A stretch of DNA of 64,000 bases from Verrucomicrobiota bacterium (GTDB lineage: Bacteria; Verrucomicrobiota; Verrucomicrobiia; Opitutales; Opitutaceae). The DNA is taken from positions 62,001 through 126,000 of the forward strand of contig VHCJ01000001.1 of the NCBI GenBank assembly GCA_016871755.1, given 5' to 3'. This document shows, piece by piece, positions 55,980 through 64,000 of the stretch. Each line of letters begins with the position of its first letter. Position 1 is the stretch's first letter. A model generated the notes under the pieces. That model was given only the letters and a program-made list of their open reading frames with translations, searched no databases and had not been told where the DNA came from. A program made the translations under genes and the position numbers.

Positions 55980-56381
55980 TCAGCGCTTCGAGAACTGGAA
56001 GCGCTTGCGGGCGCCGGGCTGGCCGGGCTTCTTACGCTCCTTCTCGCGCGGATCGCGCGTGATGTGGCCGGCCTTCTTGAGCGGCGAACGCAGTTCCGCG
56101 TTCATCTTCTGCAGCGCACGGGCGATGCCGTGAGCCGTGGCTCCGGCCTGACCGGCGACGCCGCCGCCCGCCACATTGACCGTGACGTCGATCTTCTCCC
56201 GAAGCTCGACCGTCAGGAGGGGGGCGTAAGCCTGCTTGGCGAAGTTCTCGTGGGAGAAATAGTCCTCGAAGTCGCGTCCATTGGCGACGAGCTTGCCGGA
56301 ACCCTCGACGATGCGCACGCGCGCCGTCGCGGTCTTGCGGCGGCCGGTGGCGGTGAAAACGTTGGTGGCGGTCGCGCTCAT
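55980..56381 (-). CDS. rpsI: 30S ribosomal protein S9
   Basis: 133 residues from ATG 56381. ATGRRKTATARVRIVEGSGK begins the protein, GGGVAGQAGATAHGIARALQ is the central signature, and the tail ends GARKRFQFSKR with the basic C-terminus that reaches P-site tRNA. Its start lies 8 bases beyond the end of rplM; the two form the usual bacterial L13-S9 operon. Confidence 0.97.
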   Translation of the reverse strand: MSATATNVFTATGRRKTATARVRIVEGSGKLVANGRDFEDYFSHENFAKQAYAPLLTVELREKIDVTVNVAGGGVAGQAGATAHGIARALQKMNAELRSPLKKAGHITRDPREKERKKPGQPGARKRFQFSKR

Positions 56382-56389
56382 GGTCGGAA

Positions 56390-56821
56390 TCAAACGGAGA
56401 TCTTGATCGGGTTCTGGGCCGCGTGCGTGTGTTCGGCGCCGGCGAAGACGCGCAGCTTGGTGAGCATCTTGGCCGCGATGCGGTTCTTCGGGAGCATGCC
56501 CTTGACCGCGTGCTTCACGATGAAGGGGGCGTTGCGCTCGCGCTGCTGCGGAATCGAGCGGAAGCTCTCACCGCCGACGAAGCCGGAGAAGAACATGTAC
56601 TCGTTCTGCTCTTCCTTGCGACCAGTCAGCGCCACCTTGTCGGCGTTGATGATCACGACGTAGTCGCCCGTATCGACGGAAGGGGTGTAGGAGGCCTTGG
56701 TCCGACCGCGAATCAGGTTCGCGGCTTTCACGGCGAGACGGCCCAGCACGGCACCTTCGGCATCGATCAGATACCACTTCGGTTGGGGCAGGGTCTCGTT
56801 TTTGGCGAGGAACGTTTTCAT
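56390..56821 (-). CDS. rplM: 50S ribosomal protein L13
   Basis: 143 residues from ATG 56821. KWYLIDAEGAVLGRLAVKAA and GDYVVIINADKVALTGRK are the family core, with HAVKGMLPKNR near the end. It is first in the L13-S9 pair, and both precede argC on the same strand with a terminator between. Confidence 0.97.
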   Translation of the reverse strand: MKTFLAKNETLPQPKWYLIDAEGAVLGRLAVKAANLIRGRTKASYTPSVDTGDYVVIINADKVALTGRKEEQNEYMFFSGFVGGESFRSIPQQRERNAPFIVKHAVKGMLPKNRIAAKMLTKLRVFAGAEHTHAAQNPIKISV

Positions 56822-56890
56822 GCGAAAAGGGGTCAAGAGCTAGGATTGTGCCGGGAGGTGTCAACTGCATTTCCCTGCCGGAAAAACGAA

Positions 56891-56929
56891 CGCCCGGTCT
56901 CCGCGGTCCAAACCGCAGAAAACCGGGCG
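56891..56929 (-). terminator. Two-level hairpin after the TorF-like gene
   Basis: Outer arms CGCCCGGT/ACCGGGCG enclose an inner GCGGT/ACCGC hairpin. For leftward transcription the structure is followed by GTTCGTTTTTC. It lies between the TorF-like stop (56962) and rplM (56821), so it should end the former transcript. Confidence 0.65.
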
Positions 56930-56961
56930 GCGTGAGTTTGTTGCTGCCGTGTGGCGTTAAA

Positions 56962-57648
56962 TCAGAATCCCACCGTCACGCCCGCCGTGAACCAGACGTA
57001 GTCATCCGAACCGTCCGCGTTGGTGGACGCATACTGGACACCGATCGCCGCCGTCGCTTTCTCCGACAGCTTGTAGGGCAGATTCACGCCCAAGCCCCAG
57101 TAGGCATAGTCGGAGCCCGAGTCCGGTGACACGTTGCCCAACGTCGCCGAGAAATCCAGCGAGGTGCCGGCGGTTGCCATCGGCACGCTGTAGCCGACCG
57201 ACCCCTGCAGCGTAAAGGCTTTCAGGGTCGTATCATAGTACGCATACACGCCAGGCGAAAAGCCCGACACCGACCCGGTCAGGCCGATGTAGCCTTCAAA
57301 GGTGTTGGAGTCGTAAACCGACGTGTCCGCCTCAGGGTAGTAATAGAGCGTGGCCCCGAAATCGAGCTTCACGGTATCGCTCAGCGGCAGCCCATAGCCG
57401 GCGTAGAAATCGAACTCGTTGTCGAGGTTGTCCGTGATGGGCTGGTTGGTCCAGATGCCCGCGTAAAAGTTGCCCGACGCGAGTTCGACGGAGGGCTGGA
57501 TCGATTCCTTGGCGTACTGGACGCCCCGGAAGACGTACTTGCTCGCGTACGGGAAATCGACCGTCACGGAATATGACGGCGCAGCTTCGGCGCCCCGCAA
57601 TCCGAGTGAGGACGCGAACAGGCAAAGGAGGAGGGTGACTTTTTTCAT
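56962..57648 (-). CDS. TorF-family putative porin (Gcw_chp type)
   Basis: 228 residues from ATG 57648. A signal peptide (KKVTLLLCLFASSLGLRGAE) is followed by YSVTVDFPYASKYVFRGVQY, the diagnostic start of TorF/Gcw_chp beta-barrels, and by alternating amphipathic strands with many aromatic residues (LDFGATLYYYPEADTSVYD, DYAYWGLGVNLPYKLSEKAT). The protein ends WFTAGVTVGF with a terminal Phe. Function in the outer membrane is unknown. Confidence 0.85.
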   Translation of the reverse strand: MKKVTLLLCLFASSLGLRGAEAAPSYSVTVDFPYASKYVFRGVQYAKESIQPSVELASGNFYAGIWTNQPITDNLDNEFDFYAGYGLPLSDTVKLDFGATLYYYPEADTSVYDSNTFEGYIGLTGSVSGFSPGVYAYYDTTLKAFTLQGSVGYSVPMATAGTSLDFSATLGNVSPDSGSDYAYWGLGVNLPYKLSEKATAAIGVQYASTNADGSDDYVWFTAGVTVGF

Positions 57649-57805
57649 GGTGTAGGTTTTAGTTTGAGGTCGGCCCAAGGGTTCCCGACTCCCGCCTTTC
57701 GACCCGGCACCCGGTGTGAACCGGCGCTGGCGGAAAGTGAGCATCGGACAATCCTTAGACCTGCGCCACCCACTAAGCAGAACACGGGCCACGCCCGGCT
57801 TCACC

Positions 57806-58186
57806 ATGAAAAAATATCCTCTTTTCGCCGCCCTTGCGGGTTTCTCCGCGGTAGCCCTCGGGGCTTTCGGCGCCCATGCGCTCAAGCCGACGCTGCTGGC
57901 CCGGGGGTCACTCGAAACGTGGAATACGGGCTCTCTCTACCACCTCGTCCATGCCGCCGCGCTGCTCGGCGTCGCGTGGCTGGGTCCCGACGGCTCCAAT
58001 CCCCGCGGTCCGCTCGCCCGCGCGGCGGAGTGCTGGCTCGCCGGCACGGTCCTCTTCTCCGGCTCCCTCTACGTGCTCGCCCTCGGGGGCCCCCGCTGGC
58101 TGGGGCCGGTCACCCCGCTCGGCGGGGTGCTGCTCCTGACGGGGTGGATTCTCGTCGCATTCGCCGGCCGCCGTTCGCCAGCCTGA
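57806..58186 (+). CDS. DUF423 (YgdD-like) membrane protein
   Basis: 126 residues from ATG 57806. Four hydrophobic helices and the family pattern ALAGFSAVALGAFGAHALKP near the N-terminus with YHLVHAAALLGVAWL and SGSLYVLALGG after it. DUF423 proteins are inner-membrane proteins of unknown function. Its stop is 4 bases before the GTG of the next gene, so the two are translationally close. Confidence 0.88.
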   Translation: MKKYPLFAALAGFSAVALGAFGAHALKPTLLARGSLETWNTGSLYHLVHAAALLGVAWLGPDGSNPRGPLARAAECWLAGTVLFSGSLYVLALGGPRWLGPVTPLGGVLLLTGWILVAFAGRRSPA

Positions 58187-58190
58187 GGCC

Positions 58191-59654
58191 GTGGTCCCTC
58201 CCCTGCCGCTGCCCGACTCGCTCCGCGACGCCCTCCTCGCCGTCCGGCCCATCGGTCGCCCGCGCCTCGTCGGGGGCTGCGTGCGGGACTGGCTCATGGG
58301 CCTCGCGCCCAAGGACTTCGATGTGGAGGTGGGCGGCACCGACTTCCCTTCCCTGCACCAAGCCCTCGCCCCGCTCGGAGCCACCGATGTCGTCGGGCGC
58401 AGTTTCGGGGTCATCAAGGTCCGGACGCGCGATGGTCGGGAATACGACTTCAGCCTGCCGCGGCGGGAATCCAAGACGGGCGCTGGCCACCGGGGCTTCG
58501 CCATCGCGCCGGATCCGACCTTGAGCGACGCGGATGCCGCCGCCCGGAGGGACTTCACGCTCAACGCCATCGCCTGGGACCCGTTCAGCGAAACGCTCGT
58601 CGATCCGCTGAACGGCGTCGCCGATCTCCGCGCCCGCCTTCTGCGGCACGCCAGTCCGGCCTTCGTCGAGGACCCGCTCCGGGTGCTGCGGGGGATGCAG
58701 TTCGCCGCCCGCTTCGATCTCACGCTGGCCCCCGAGACCGCCGCGCTGTGCCGCTCCATCGTCGACACCTACGCCGAACTGCCCGTGGAACGGGTCTGGC
58801 ACGAGTGGGACAAGTGGGCGACGCAGTCCGTGCGCCCATCCCGGGGTCTGGCGGTGCTCGAACAGACCGGATGGCTGCGGCACTTCCCGGAAATCGCCGC
58901 CCTCCGCGGCTGCCCGCAGGAGCCGGAGTGGCACCCGGAGGGCGATGTGTTCACGCACACCGGTCTCTGCTGCGACGCGCTCGTGCGACTCAAGCCGTGG
59001 CAGGAGTCGGACGCGCCGCGCCGCCGGTTCCTGCTGCTCGCGGTCCTCGCCCACGACTTCGGCAAGCCTTCCACCACCTCCCGCGCGATGAAGCGCGATG
59101 TCCTGCGCTGGATCAGCCCGGGGCACGAGGCCGCCGGCGGGCCGCTGGCGGACACGTTCCTCGCCCGGATCGGCGCCCCGCTCGACCTCGTCACGTTTGT
59201 CCGCCCACTCGTGGTCGACCACCTGGTCCACCACAGCGGCCACCGCAGCGAGTACGGCGACACCCAGGTGCGCCGCCTCGCCCGGCGACTGGCCCCGGCG
59301 ACGATCGACGACCTCGCGCTGGTGATGACCGCCGATTCGTTGGGCCGCCCGCCCTTGTCGTCACCGGAAACGATCAATCTGATCGAGAAAATGCGCGCCA
59401 AGTCACGCCAGCTCGACCTCGCCGCCAAGGCCCCGCAGCCGCTGCTGAAGGGACGCCATCTGCTCGAGCTGGGGCAGACCGCCGGCCCCCACTTCAAGGC
59501 GTTCCTCGACCTCGCCTTCGAGGCGCAGCTGGACGGGATGTTCCGGGACGAAGCCGGCGCCGTCGCGTGGGCCCGCACCGAACTGCGCCGCGCCGCCAGC
59601 GCCGCCGCCCGCGCGAGCGCGGCGGTAACCCCGTCGCCGCCTTCATCTCCCTAA
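58191..59654 (+). CDS. CCA-adding/poly(A) polymerase-type nucleotidyltransferase with HD domain
   Basis: 487 residues from GTG 58191. The pol-beta-type head has [20 protein letters not shown] and the metal-binding DFDVEVGG, then [15 protein letters not shown] and [16 protein letters not shown], the template-binding RxxR motif. An HD domain follows ([31 protein letters not shown]), which has phosphohydrolase activity in long CCA enzymes. It either adds CCA to tRNA or polyadenylates RNA. The tRNA genes seen here already encode CCA, so a repair role is likely. The last 20 residues are Ala/Pro-rich. Confidence 0.9.
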   Translation: MVPPLPLPDSLRDALLAVRPIGRPRLVGGCVRDWLMGLAPKDFDVEVGGTDFPSLHQALAPLGATDVVGRSFGVIKVRTRDGREYDFSLPRRESKTGAGHRGFAIAPDPTLSDADAAARRDFTLNAIAWDPFSETLVDPLNGVADLRARLLRHASPAFVEDPLRVLRGMQFAARFDLTLAPETAALCRSIVDTYAELPVERVWHEWDKWATQSVRPSRGLAVLEQTGWLRHFPEIAALRGCPQEPEWHPEGDVFTHTGLCCDALVRLKPWQESDAPRRRFLLLAVLAHDFGKPSTTSRAMKRDVLRWISPGHEAAGGPLADTFLARIGAPLDLVTFVRPLVVDHLVHHSGHRSEYGDTQVRRLARRLAPATIDDLALVMTADSLGRPPLSSPETINLIEKMRAKSRQLDLAAKAPQPLLKGRHLLELGQTAGPHFKAFLDLAFEAQLDGMFRDEAGAVAWARTELRRAASAAARASAAVTPSPPSSP

Positions 59655-59674
59655 ACCCCTTCATCTCCGTCGCC

Positions 59675-60622
59675 ATGCCCTCCCAACTTGACCAGCTGAA
59701 ACAGTTCACCCAGGTCGTCGCCGACACCGGCGACTTCGCCTCGATGCGGCAGTTCGCCCCGAAGGACGCGACGACCAATCCGTCGCTCATCCTCAAGGCC
59801 GCCGCGATGCCGGAGTACGGCTACCTCGTCGACCGCGCCCTGAGCGACGCCGGCACCGCCACGCCGGTGGGTCAGGTGATCGACTCGCTCCTCGTCCTCT
59901 TCGGCCTCGAAATCCTCCGCATCGTCCCGGGCCGCGTCTCCACCGAGGTCGATGCGCGCCTGTCGTTCGACCGCGATGGCACGGTCGCCAAGGCGCGCGA
60001 GATCATCGCCCGCTACACCGCCGCGGGGATCCCGCGCGAGCGCGTGCTGATCAAGATCGCCTCCACTTGGGAAGGCATCCGCGCGGCCGAGGTCCTCGAG
60101 CGCGAGGGCATCCGCTGCAACCTGACCCTGCTCTTCTCCCTGCCGCAGGCGGTCGCCTGCGCCGAAGCGGGCGTGCGGCTGATCTCACCGTTCGTCGGCC
60201 GAATCCTCGACTGGCACAAGCGCAACGCCGGTCGCGATTTCGCCCCCGCCGAGGACCCCGGCGTGCGTTCGGTCGCGTCGATTTACGCGTACTACAAGCA
60301 CCACGGCTACGCGACGGAGATCATGGGGGCCTCCTTCCGCAACAAGGGGGAAATCCTCGAACTCGCCGGCTGCGATCTGCTCACGATCGCCCCGCCGCTG
60401 CTCGCCGAACTCGCCGCCAGCGAGGAGCCGATCACGCGCAAGCTCTCAGCCGAACACGCTGCGAAGGACGCCCCCGCCCGTCGTTCCTACGACGAAAAGG
60501 CGTTCCGCTTCGCGCTGAACGAGGACGCCATGGCGACCGAGAAGACCGCCGAGGGCATCCGGCTTTTCTCGGCCGATATCGTCAAGCTGGAGGCGTTCCT
60601 CGACCAACGCCGCCGCCGCTGA
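59675..60622 (+). CDS. tal: Transaldolase
   Basis: 315 residues from ATG 59675; longer upstream open frame is within the previous gene and is not coding. It transfers a dihydroxyacetone unit in the pentose phosphate pathway. Family blocks are [13 protein letters not shown], the Schiff-base lysine Lys127 in [32 protein letters not shown] and [11 protein letters not shown], with [12 protein letters not shown] following. This is the TalB-type length. It begins 20 bases after the previous gene. Confidence 0.96.
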   Translation: MPSQLDQLKQFTQVVADTGDFASMRQFAPKDATTNPSLILKAAAMPEYGYLVDRALSDAGTATPVGQVIDSLLVLFGLEILRIVPGRVSTEVDARLSFDRDGTVAKAREIIARYTAAGIPRERVLIKIASTWEGIRAAEVLEREGIRCNLTLLFSLPQAVACAEAGVRLISPFVGRILDWHKRNAGRDFAPAEDPGVRSVASIYAYYKHHGYATEIMGASFRNKGEILELAGCDLLTIAPPLLAELAASEEPITRKLSAEHAAKDAPARRSYDEKAFRFALNEDAMATEKTAEGIRLFSADIVKLEAFLDQRRRR

Positions 60623-60679
60623 GCGCGGCAGCTGAGCGCCGCGGGCGGCGGCGGCATCGTCCGACCGCCATCCGCCGCC

Positions 60680-61210
60680 TCAGCGGGCCGCCTGCGCCGG
60701 GAGCACCGGTTCGAGCGTGAGCTGGCCGCCTTCCACTGCAAACGCCGCCGGGCCGACGGCCAAGTCGCCGTCGGTCAGGATGCGCGCCCGCAGGCCGCCG
60801 CGGCCCTTCAACCACGCCTCGGCCCCGGGGCCGACCGCCTGATCCATCCAATAGCAGGGCGTCGATTCCGCCGTGCCGTCAAAGGTGACCCCGCACAGGG
60901 AGAAGCGCGCTCCGATCAGCGCCGGCAGATCGAGTCCCTCCACCACCACATTCCGTCGCACCGCCCCGGGGCTCACGCCCGACACGCCAAGCGCAGCGCA
61001 AAGTCCATTCCAGATGGAAAAGTCGAAAAAGGTGATCTGTCCGCGGTAGTCTTCCTTGTAGTCGAAGAAGCGGTCGCCCTCGATCCCGCGCCCCGCCCGA
61101 CACCGGGCGCGCTCCACGGAGAGCGTCGCGTGCGTCCCCGCCGGTCGGCCATGATGGCCAAAGTAGTTATGGCCGGGGGAAATGAAGAGATGACGGACGT
61201 GAACCGGCAT
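60680..61210 (-). CDS. MOSC-domain protein
   Basis: 176 residues from ATG 61210. The MOSC beta-barrel domain, related to the molybdenum cofactor sulfurase C-terminus, is indicated by FISPGHNYFGHHGR, GIEGDRFFDYKEDYRGQITF, VRRNVVVEGLDLPALIGARF and STPCYWMDQAVGPGAEAWL, where Cys119 is in the position of the conserved MOSC cysteine. Free-standing MOSC proteins bind or transfer sulfur at molybdenum cofactor sites. xdhC and mocA elsewhere in the window are a thematic link only. Convergent with tal. Confidence 0.9.
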   Translation of the reverse strand: MPVHVRHLFISPGHNYFGHHGRPAGTHATLSVERARCRAGRGIEGDRFFDYKEDYRGQITFFDFSIWNGLCAALGVSGVSPGAVRRNVVVEGLDLPALIGARFSLCGVTFDGTAESTPCYWMDQAVGPGAEAWLKGRGGLRARILTDGDLAVGPAAFAVEGGQLTLEPVLPAQAAR

Positions 61211-61392
61211 GGGGGGCGCGCCGAGTCCACGCGGCGACCCGCAGAAACGCAACCCCGCTCCACGCCGCGGCCCAAGGCAGCACCCGGGCCGCCGCCCGCC
61301 CACCCAACCAAAGCCGTGCCTCCCCTCCCCCCTCAGCCGCCCGCGGCTGCTTTTTGCTTTCCAGCGCCGGCCCGCGCGGTTCGCTCGTCGTC

Positions 61393-62970
61393 ATGCGCCC
61401 CACCCCGTTCCTGCTCCGCTGGTCGAGAGTCCGCGTGCGACTGGCCGTCTTCGTTCTGCTCGGCGGGTGCAGCGTCGGCGTCCTCTCCACCGCCGCAGCC
61501 GCGGCCAGCGCACCGGCCAACCCGCGGGTTCCGCGCTCGGTGGTCTTCATCCTCTCGGACGACCATCGCTATGACGCGATGGGGTTTCTGGGACACCCGT
61601 TCCTGCAGACGCCTCACCTCGACTCGATCGCCGCCCATGGCGTGCACCTGCGCAATGCGTGCGTCACCACCGCGCTCTGCTCGCCGAGCCGCGCCTCGAT
61701 CCTCACCGGCCTGACGTCGCACCGCCACCGCGTCGTCGACAACTACAACGCGATCGCGCCGGGAATCCGGTTCTTCCCGGAGGACCTGCAGCAGGCCGGC
61801 TACCGCACCGCGTTCATCGGCAAGTGGCACATGGGCGGCGAGTCCGACGCGCCCCGCCCGGGCTTCGATCATTGGGTGAGTTTCCGCGGCCAAGGTTCGT
61901 ACCTCCCCGAACAGAACGGACTCAACGTGAACGGCCAGCGCGTACCGCAACGGGGCTACATCACCGACGAACTCACCGACTACGCGATCGATTGGCTGAA
62001 GACTCAGCGTCCCAAGGAACAGCCCTTCTTCCTCTACCTGTCGCACAAGGCAGTGCACGCCAACTTCACCCCCGCCGAGCGCCACCGCGGCCGCTACGCC
62101 AACGTTCCGGTGCCGCGTCCCGGCAACGCCCATGAAACGCCCGCCGAACTCGCCGCCAAACCGCGCTGGGTCCGCGACCAGCGCAACAGCTGGCACGGCG
62201 CTGACTTTCCCTACCACAGCGACCTCGATATCGCGGAGTACTATCGCAGCTACTGCGAGACCCTCCTCGCCGTCGACGACAGCGTCGGCCGCGTCCTCGC
62301 CCAGCTGAAGGAACTCGGCTGCCTCGAGGACACGCTCGTGATCTACATGGGCGACAACGGATTCATGTTCGGCGAGCACGGGCTGATCGACAAGCGAGTG
62401 GCCTACGAGGAATCCATCCGCGTGCCACTCCTCATGCAGTGTCCCGCCCTGTTCCCCAAGGGTCGCACCGTCGACGCGGTGGTGGCGAACATCGACATCG
62501 CGCCCACGATCCTCGAGGCCGTCGGCCTGACCCCGCGGCCCGGGTTGGATGGACGCAGCTTCCTCGGCCTCGCCCAAGGCAAGTCCGTCCCGTGGCGCGA
62601 GGACTTCCTCTACGTCTATTATTGGGAACGCAATTATCCCCAGACCCCGACGACCTTCGCGCTGCGGACGGATCGCTACAAGTACATCACCTACTACGGA
62701 CTCTGGGACATCGATGAATTGTATGATCTCCGGGAGGACCCATCGGAGCGCCGCAACCTGATCCAAAGCCCCGAGCACCGCGCGATCGCCCGCGATCTGG
62801 AGCAGCGGCTCTACCGCCGCCTCGCCGCGGAGGGCGGCATGCAGATCCCGCTGAACGCCCCCAAGGGCACGATCTACAACAAACGCCTCGCCCCGCGCGA
62901 CGGCGCCGACGCCGCCGACTTCCCGCCCGCCCTCGTCGTCCCCGCCCCGCTCAACCGCGGCGCCCAGTAA
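61393..62970 (+). CDS. Exported sulfatase (formylglycine-type, S1 family)
   Basis: 525 residues from ATG 61393. A hydrophobic leader (LAVFVLLGGCSVGVLSTAAA) gives either a Sec signal peptide or a lipobox-like LLGGC at about residue 30. VFILSDDHRYDAMGFLGHP begins the domain with metal-binding Asp. The sulfatase signature is LCSPSRASILTG, with Cys96 the predicted formylglycine residue, followed by FIGKWHMGG and YMGDNGFMFGEHGL. It would remove sulfate esters from glycans or other substrates. No formylglycine-generating enzyme is in the window. Divergent from the MOSC gene. Confidence 0.93.
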   Translation: MRPTPFLLRWSRVRVRLAVFVLLGGCSVGVLSTAAAAASAPANPRVPRSVVFILSDDHRYDAMGFLGHPFLQTPHLDSIAAHGVHLRNACVTTALCSPSRASILTGLTSHRHRVVDNYNAIAPGIRFFPEDLQQAGYRTAFIGKWHMGGESDAPRPGFDHWVSFRGQGSYLPEQNGLNVNGQRVPQRGYITDELTDYAIDWLKTQRPKEQPFFLYLSHKAVHANFTPAERHRGRYANVPVPRPGNAHETPAELAAKPRWVRDQRNSWHGADFPYHSDLDIAEYYRSYCETLLAVDDSVGRVLAQLKELGCLEDTLVIYMGDNGFMFGEHGLIDKRVAYEESIRVPLLMQCPALFPKGRTVDAVVANIDIAPTILEAVGLTPRPGLDGRSFLGLAQGKSVPWREDFLYVYYWERNYPQTPTTFALRTDRYKYITYYGLWDIDELYDLREDPSERRNLIQSPEHRAIARDLEQRLYRRLAAEGGMQIPLNAPKGTIYNKRLAPRDGADAADFPPALVVPAPLNRGAQ

Positions 62971-63177
62971 CGGGGCTCCCCGGGTGAAATCCCAGCGCCT
63001 CCGAGTCGGTAGTCCGGGGCCGACTTCGTTCAGCAACTGGCTCTCGCGGAGGAGCACGATGGAGCCGAGGGTCAATTCGACTGGGGGCACGTGGTCGGCT
63101 GATGACCCCCTACCCGGGGAACGGCTCGGACGTTGACCCGGGGACGGCGATGGATTTCTTCCCAGGTAGCCAGGCGC

Positions 63178-63253
63178 GTCCCCATAGCTCAAGTGGATAG
63201 AGCAGTCGTTTCCTAAACGACTGATCCGTGTTCGAGTCACGGTGGGGGCACCA
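63178..63253 (+). tRNA. tRNA-Arg (anticodon CCT)
   Basis: Plus-strand cloverleaf. Acceptor GTCCCCA/TGGGGGC with one G-U pair, discriminator A and encoded CCA (63251-63253); D-arm AGCTCAAGTGGATAGAGC; anticodon stem AGTCGT/ACGACT with loop TTCCTAA giving CCT; T-loop GTTCGAGTC. A degenerate gene follows its 3' end. Confidence 0.93.
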
Positions 63254-63279
63254 GCCGCCGCTGCGACCGTAGCTGGCGA

Positions 63280-63570
63280 GGCAGGGTGCGACGCTCGGAT
63301 TGCCTCGTTCCGTCGCTTGCTCCCGCGCTGCGCCACGCCGAGGCGATGTTCACCGGCAAAGCGGTGAATGGCGGAAAACAACTCGCCCGTCAGTTCGTCG
63401 TAGAGGGAATCGGGCTGGTAGCGGTATTGGGGATCGGCTGCACGCTTCGCCTGCTCTTCCTTGGCTATGGCTGCCTTGTCTGCAGCGACGGCGTGAAAGC
63501 GAACCTTCGGCCCCCTGGAACAAACCCCGGCTGACCGTGCCCAGCGCCTCCGTGATCTCCAGCCTCGCAT
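63280..63570 (-). pseudogene. Degenerate gene next to tRNA-Arg
   Basis: A leftward frame reads as a credible protein segment: VRFHAVAADKAAIAKEEQAK, then QYRYQPDSLYDELTGELFSA and IHRFAGEHRLGVAQRGSKRR. It has no proper start, and another plausible segment (ARLEITEALGTVSRGLF) lies just upstream in a different frame, suggesting frameshifts. It runs on into the tRNA as antisense, where it is not coding. I do not recognise the family. The rest of 63254-63841 holds no other supportable gene. Confidence 0.35.
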
Positions 63571-63841
63571 CTGACCGGCGCCTCACGCACGCTTGAGCGG
63601 CGTCACGGAGAACTCCTTGGGCCGCCACGCCGCTCACGTGATTCCGCCCGCTATCCCCATGACGACAAAGTCCGTGCTTGGTCCGACTCCATCGCTCCGC
63701 GCCGTCATGACCCACGTAACTTCGACTCCACGGTGCCCTCGCGCCTCGTCTCTCGGCGGCCTCATCCGGATCGCCGGTCAACTTGCGGCCGGACTCCGCT
63801 TGGGCAGCTTCGTCTCAGAGACCCGCGTTCACACCGTCCGC

Positions 63842-64000
63842 ATGGTGTTGGCCCTCGCCCTTGCCCTGACCGTGACCGCCGGCGCGAACGCCGCGCCCGC
63901 TCCGGCCGGAGGGTGGCGCGCCGGGGTCGCGCGCGAGAAGATCACGCCGCCAGCCGGGGTGTGGATGACCGGGTACGGGTCGCGCGACCGTCCGGCCGAG
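63842..64000 (+). CDS. Neutral/alkaline ceramidase-like protein, N-terminal part
   Basis: The right edge cuts the gene after 53 codons. ATG 63842 opens a signal peptide (VLALALALTVTAGANAAPAP). Then AGVAREKITPPAGVWMTGYG matches the conserved beginning of neutral/alkaline non-lysosomal ceramidase family proteins (AxxKxDITPPxxxxMxGY pattern). Bacterial members in this lineage are exported hydrolases of uncertain substrate. An upstream ATG at 63660 in another frame is less likely. Confidence 0.75.
   Translation, partial: MVLALALALTVTAGANAAPAPAGGWRAGVAREKITPPAGVWMTGYGSRDRPAE

Noticed and set aside
58748-60622. 624-residue N-terminally extended transaldolase
   Set aside because: The extension overlaps the nucleotidyltransferase in another frame; transaldolase homology starts at 59675.
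61333-63570. 745-residue minus-strand frame under the sulfatase
   Set aside because: Covers the sulfatase and the tRNA-Arg antisense. Only its upstream part (63280-63570) looks protein-like.

Overview
The window is strongly GC-rich bacterial chromosome. Gene content points to a Verrucomicrobiota genome close to Opitutaceae. The signs are large TonB-dependent receptors beside S9 peptidases, an exported sulfatase, a single-chain PurL and a single-chain GcvP, an iron-sulfur class I fumarase, and an arginine cluster beside rplM-rpsI. The lineage is inferred from this style of content and no marker gene was compared. Most starts I inspected have no visible Shine-Dalgarno.

Layout: 0-6.6 kb holds the end of a zinc-type dehydrogenase, a double-GAF histidine kinase, a small membrane protein and purL. 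At 6.7-7.4 kb a frameshifted ABC-transporter ATPase stops mid-gene and is joined directly to the C-terminal end of a TonB-dependent receptor. Next come an intact receptor (7.6-10.6 kb), a 20-C tract, a TonB-like exported protein, a 15-bp minisatellite, a secreted protein of unknown function, and an S9 peptidase/receptor pair (13.1-18.0 kb). A leftward operon at 18.2-22.4 kb encodes a sialidase-like/GDSL esterase, a methyltransferase interrupted by an in-frame TGA, and a polytopic glycosyltransferase-like membrane protein.

22.8-31.1 kb mixes housekeeping genes (purC, SOUL protein, SDR, endonuclease III) with decayed accessory DNA. It includes a headless serine recombinase with a small partner gene, frameshifted gene remnants, and a DUF234-type ATPase behind an AT-rich leader with two palindromes. 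tRNA-Glu and tRNA-Val lie at the edges of these patches, and a third patch follows tRNA-Arg at 63.2 kb. In all three cases the accessory or decayed DNA lies on the 3' side of the tRNA.

31.4-48.4 kb carries gcvP, a second receptor/S9 peptidase pair, xdhC-mocA, a LysM lipoprotein, the KpsF/KdsD isomerase, fumarase, an ECF-type sigma factor with a likely anti-sigma partner, a polyprenyl diphosphate synthase and a SpoU-type RNA methyltransferase. 48.6-55.8 kb is an arginine supercluster (argG, argF, argD, argB, argJ, argC), with argJ opposite to the rest, next to rpsI-rplM. 57-63 kb has a TorF-like outer-membrane protein, a DUF423 protein, a CCA-adding-type nucleotidyltransferase, transaldolase, a MOSC protein and a sulfatase. 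The window ends inside a neutral-ceramidase-like gene.

Two themes tie the genes together. One is uptake and surface processing of polymers (receptors, S9 peptidases, TonB-like protein, sulfatase, sialidase/GDSL protein). The other is central and biosynthetic metabolism (arginine, purines, glycine cleavage, fumarase, transaldolase). I saw no CRISPR array, rRNA or replication origin.
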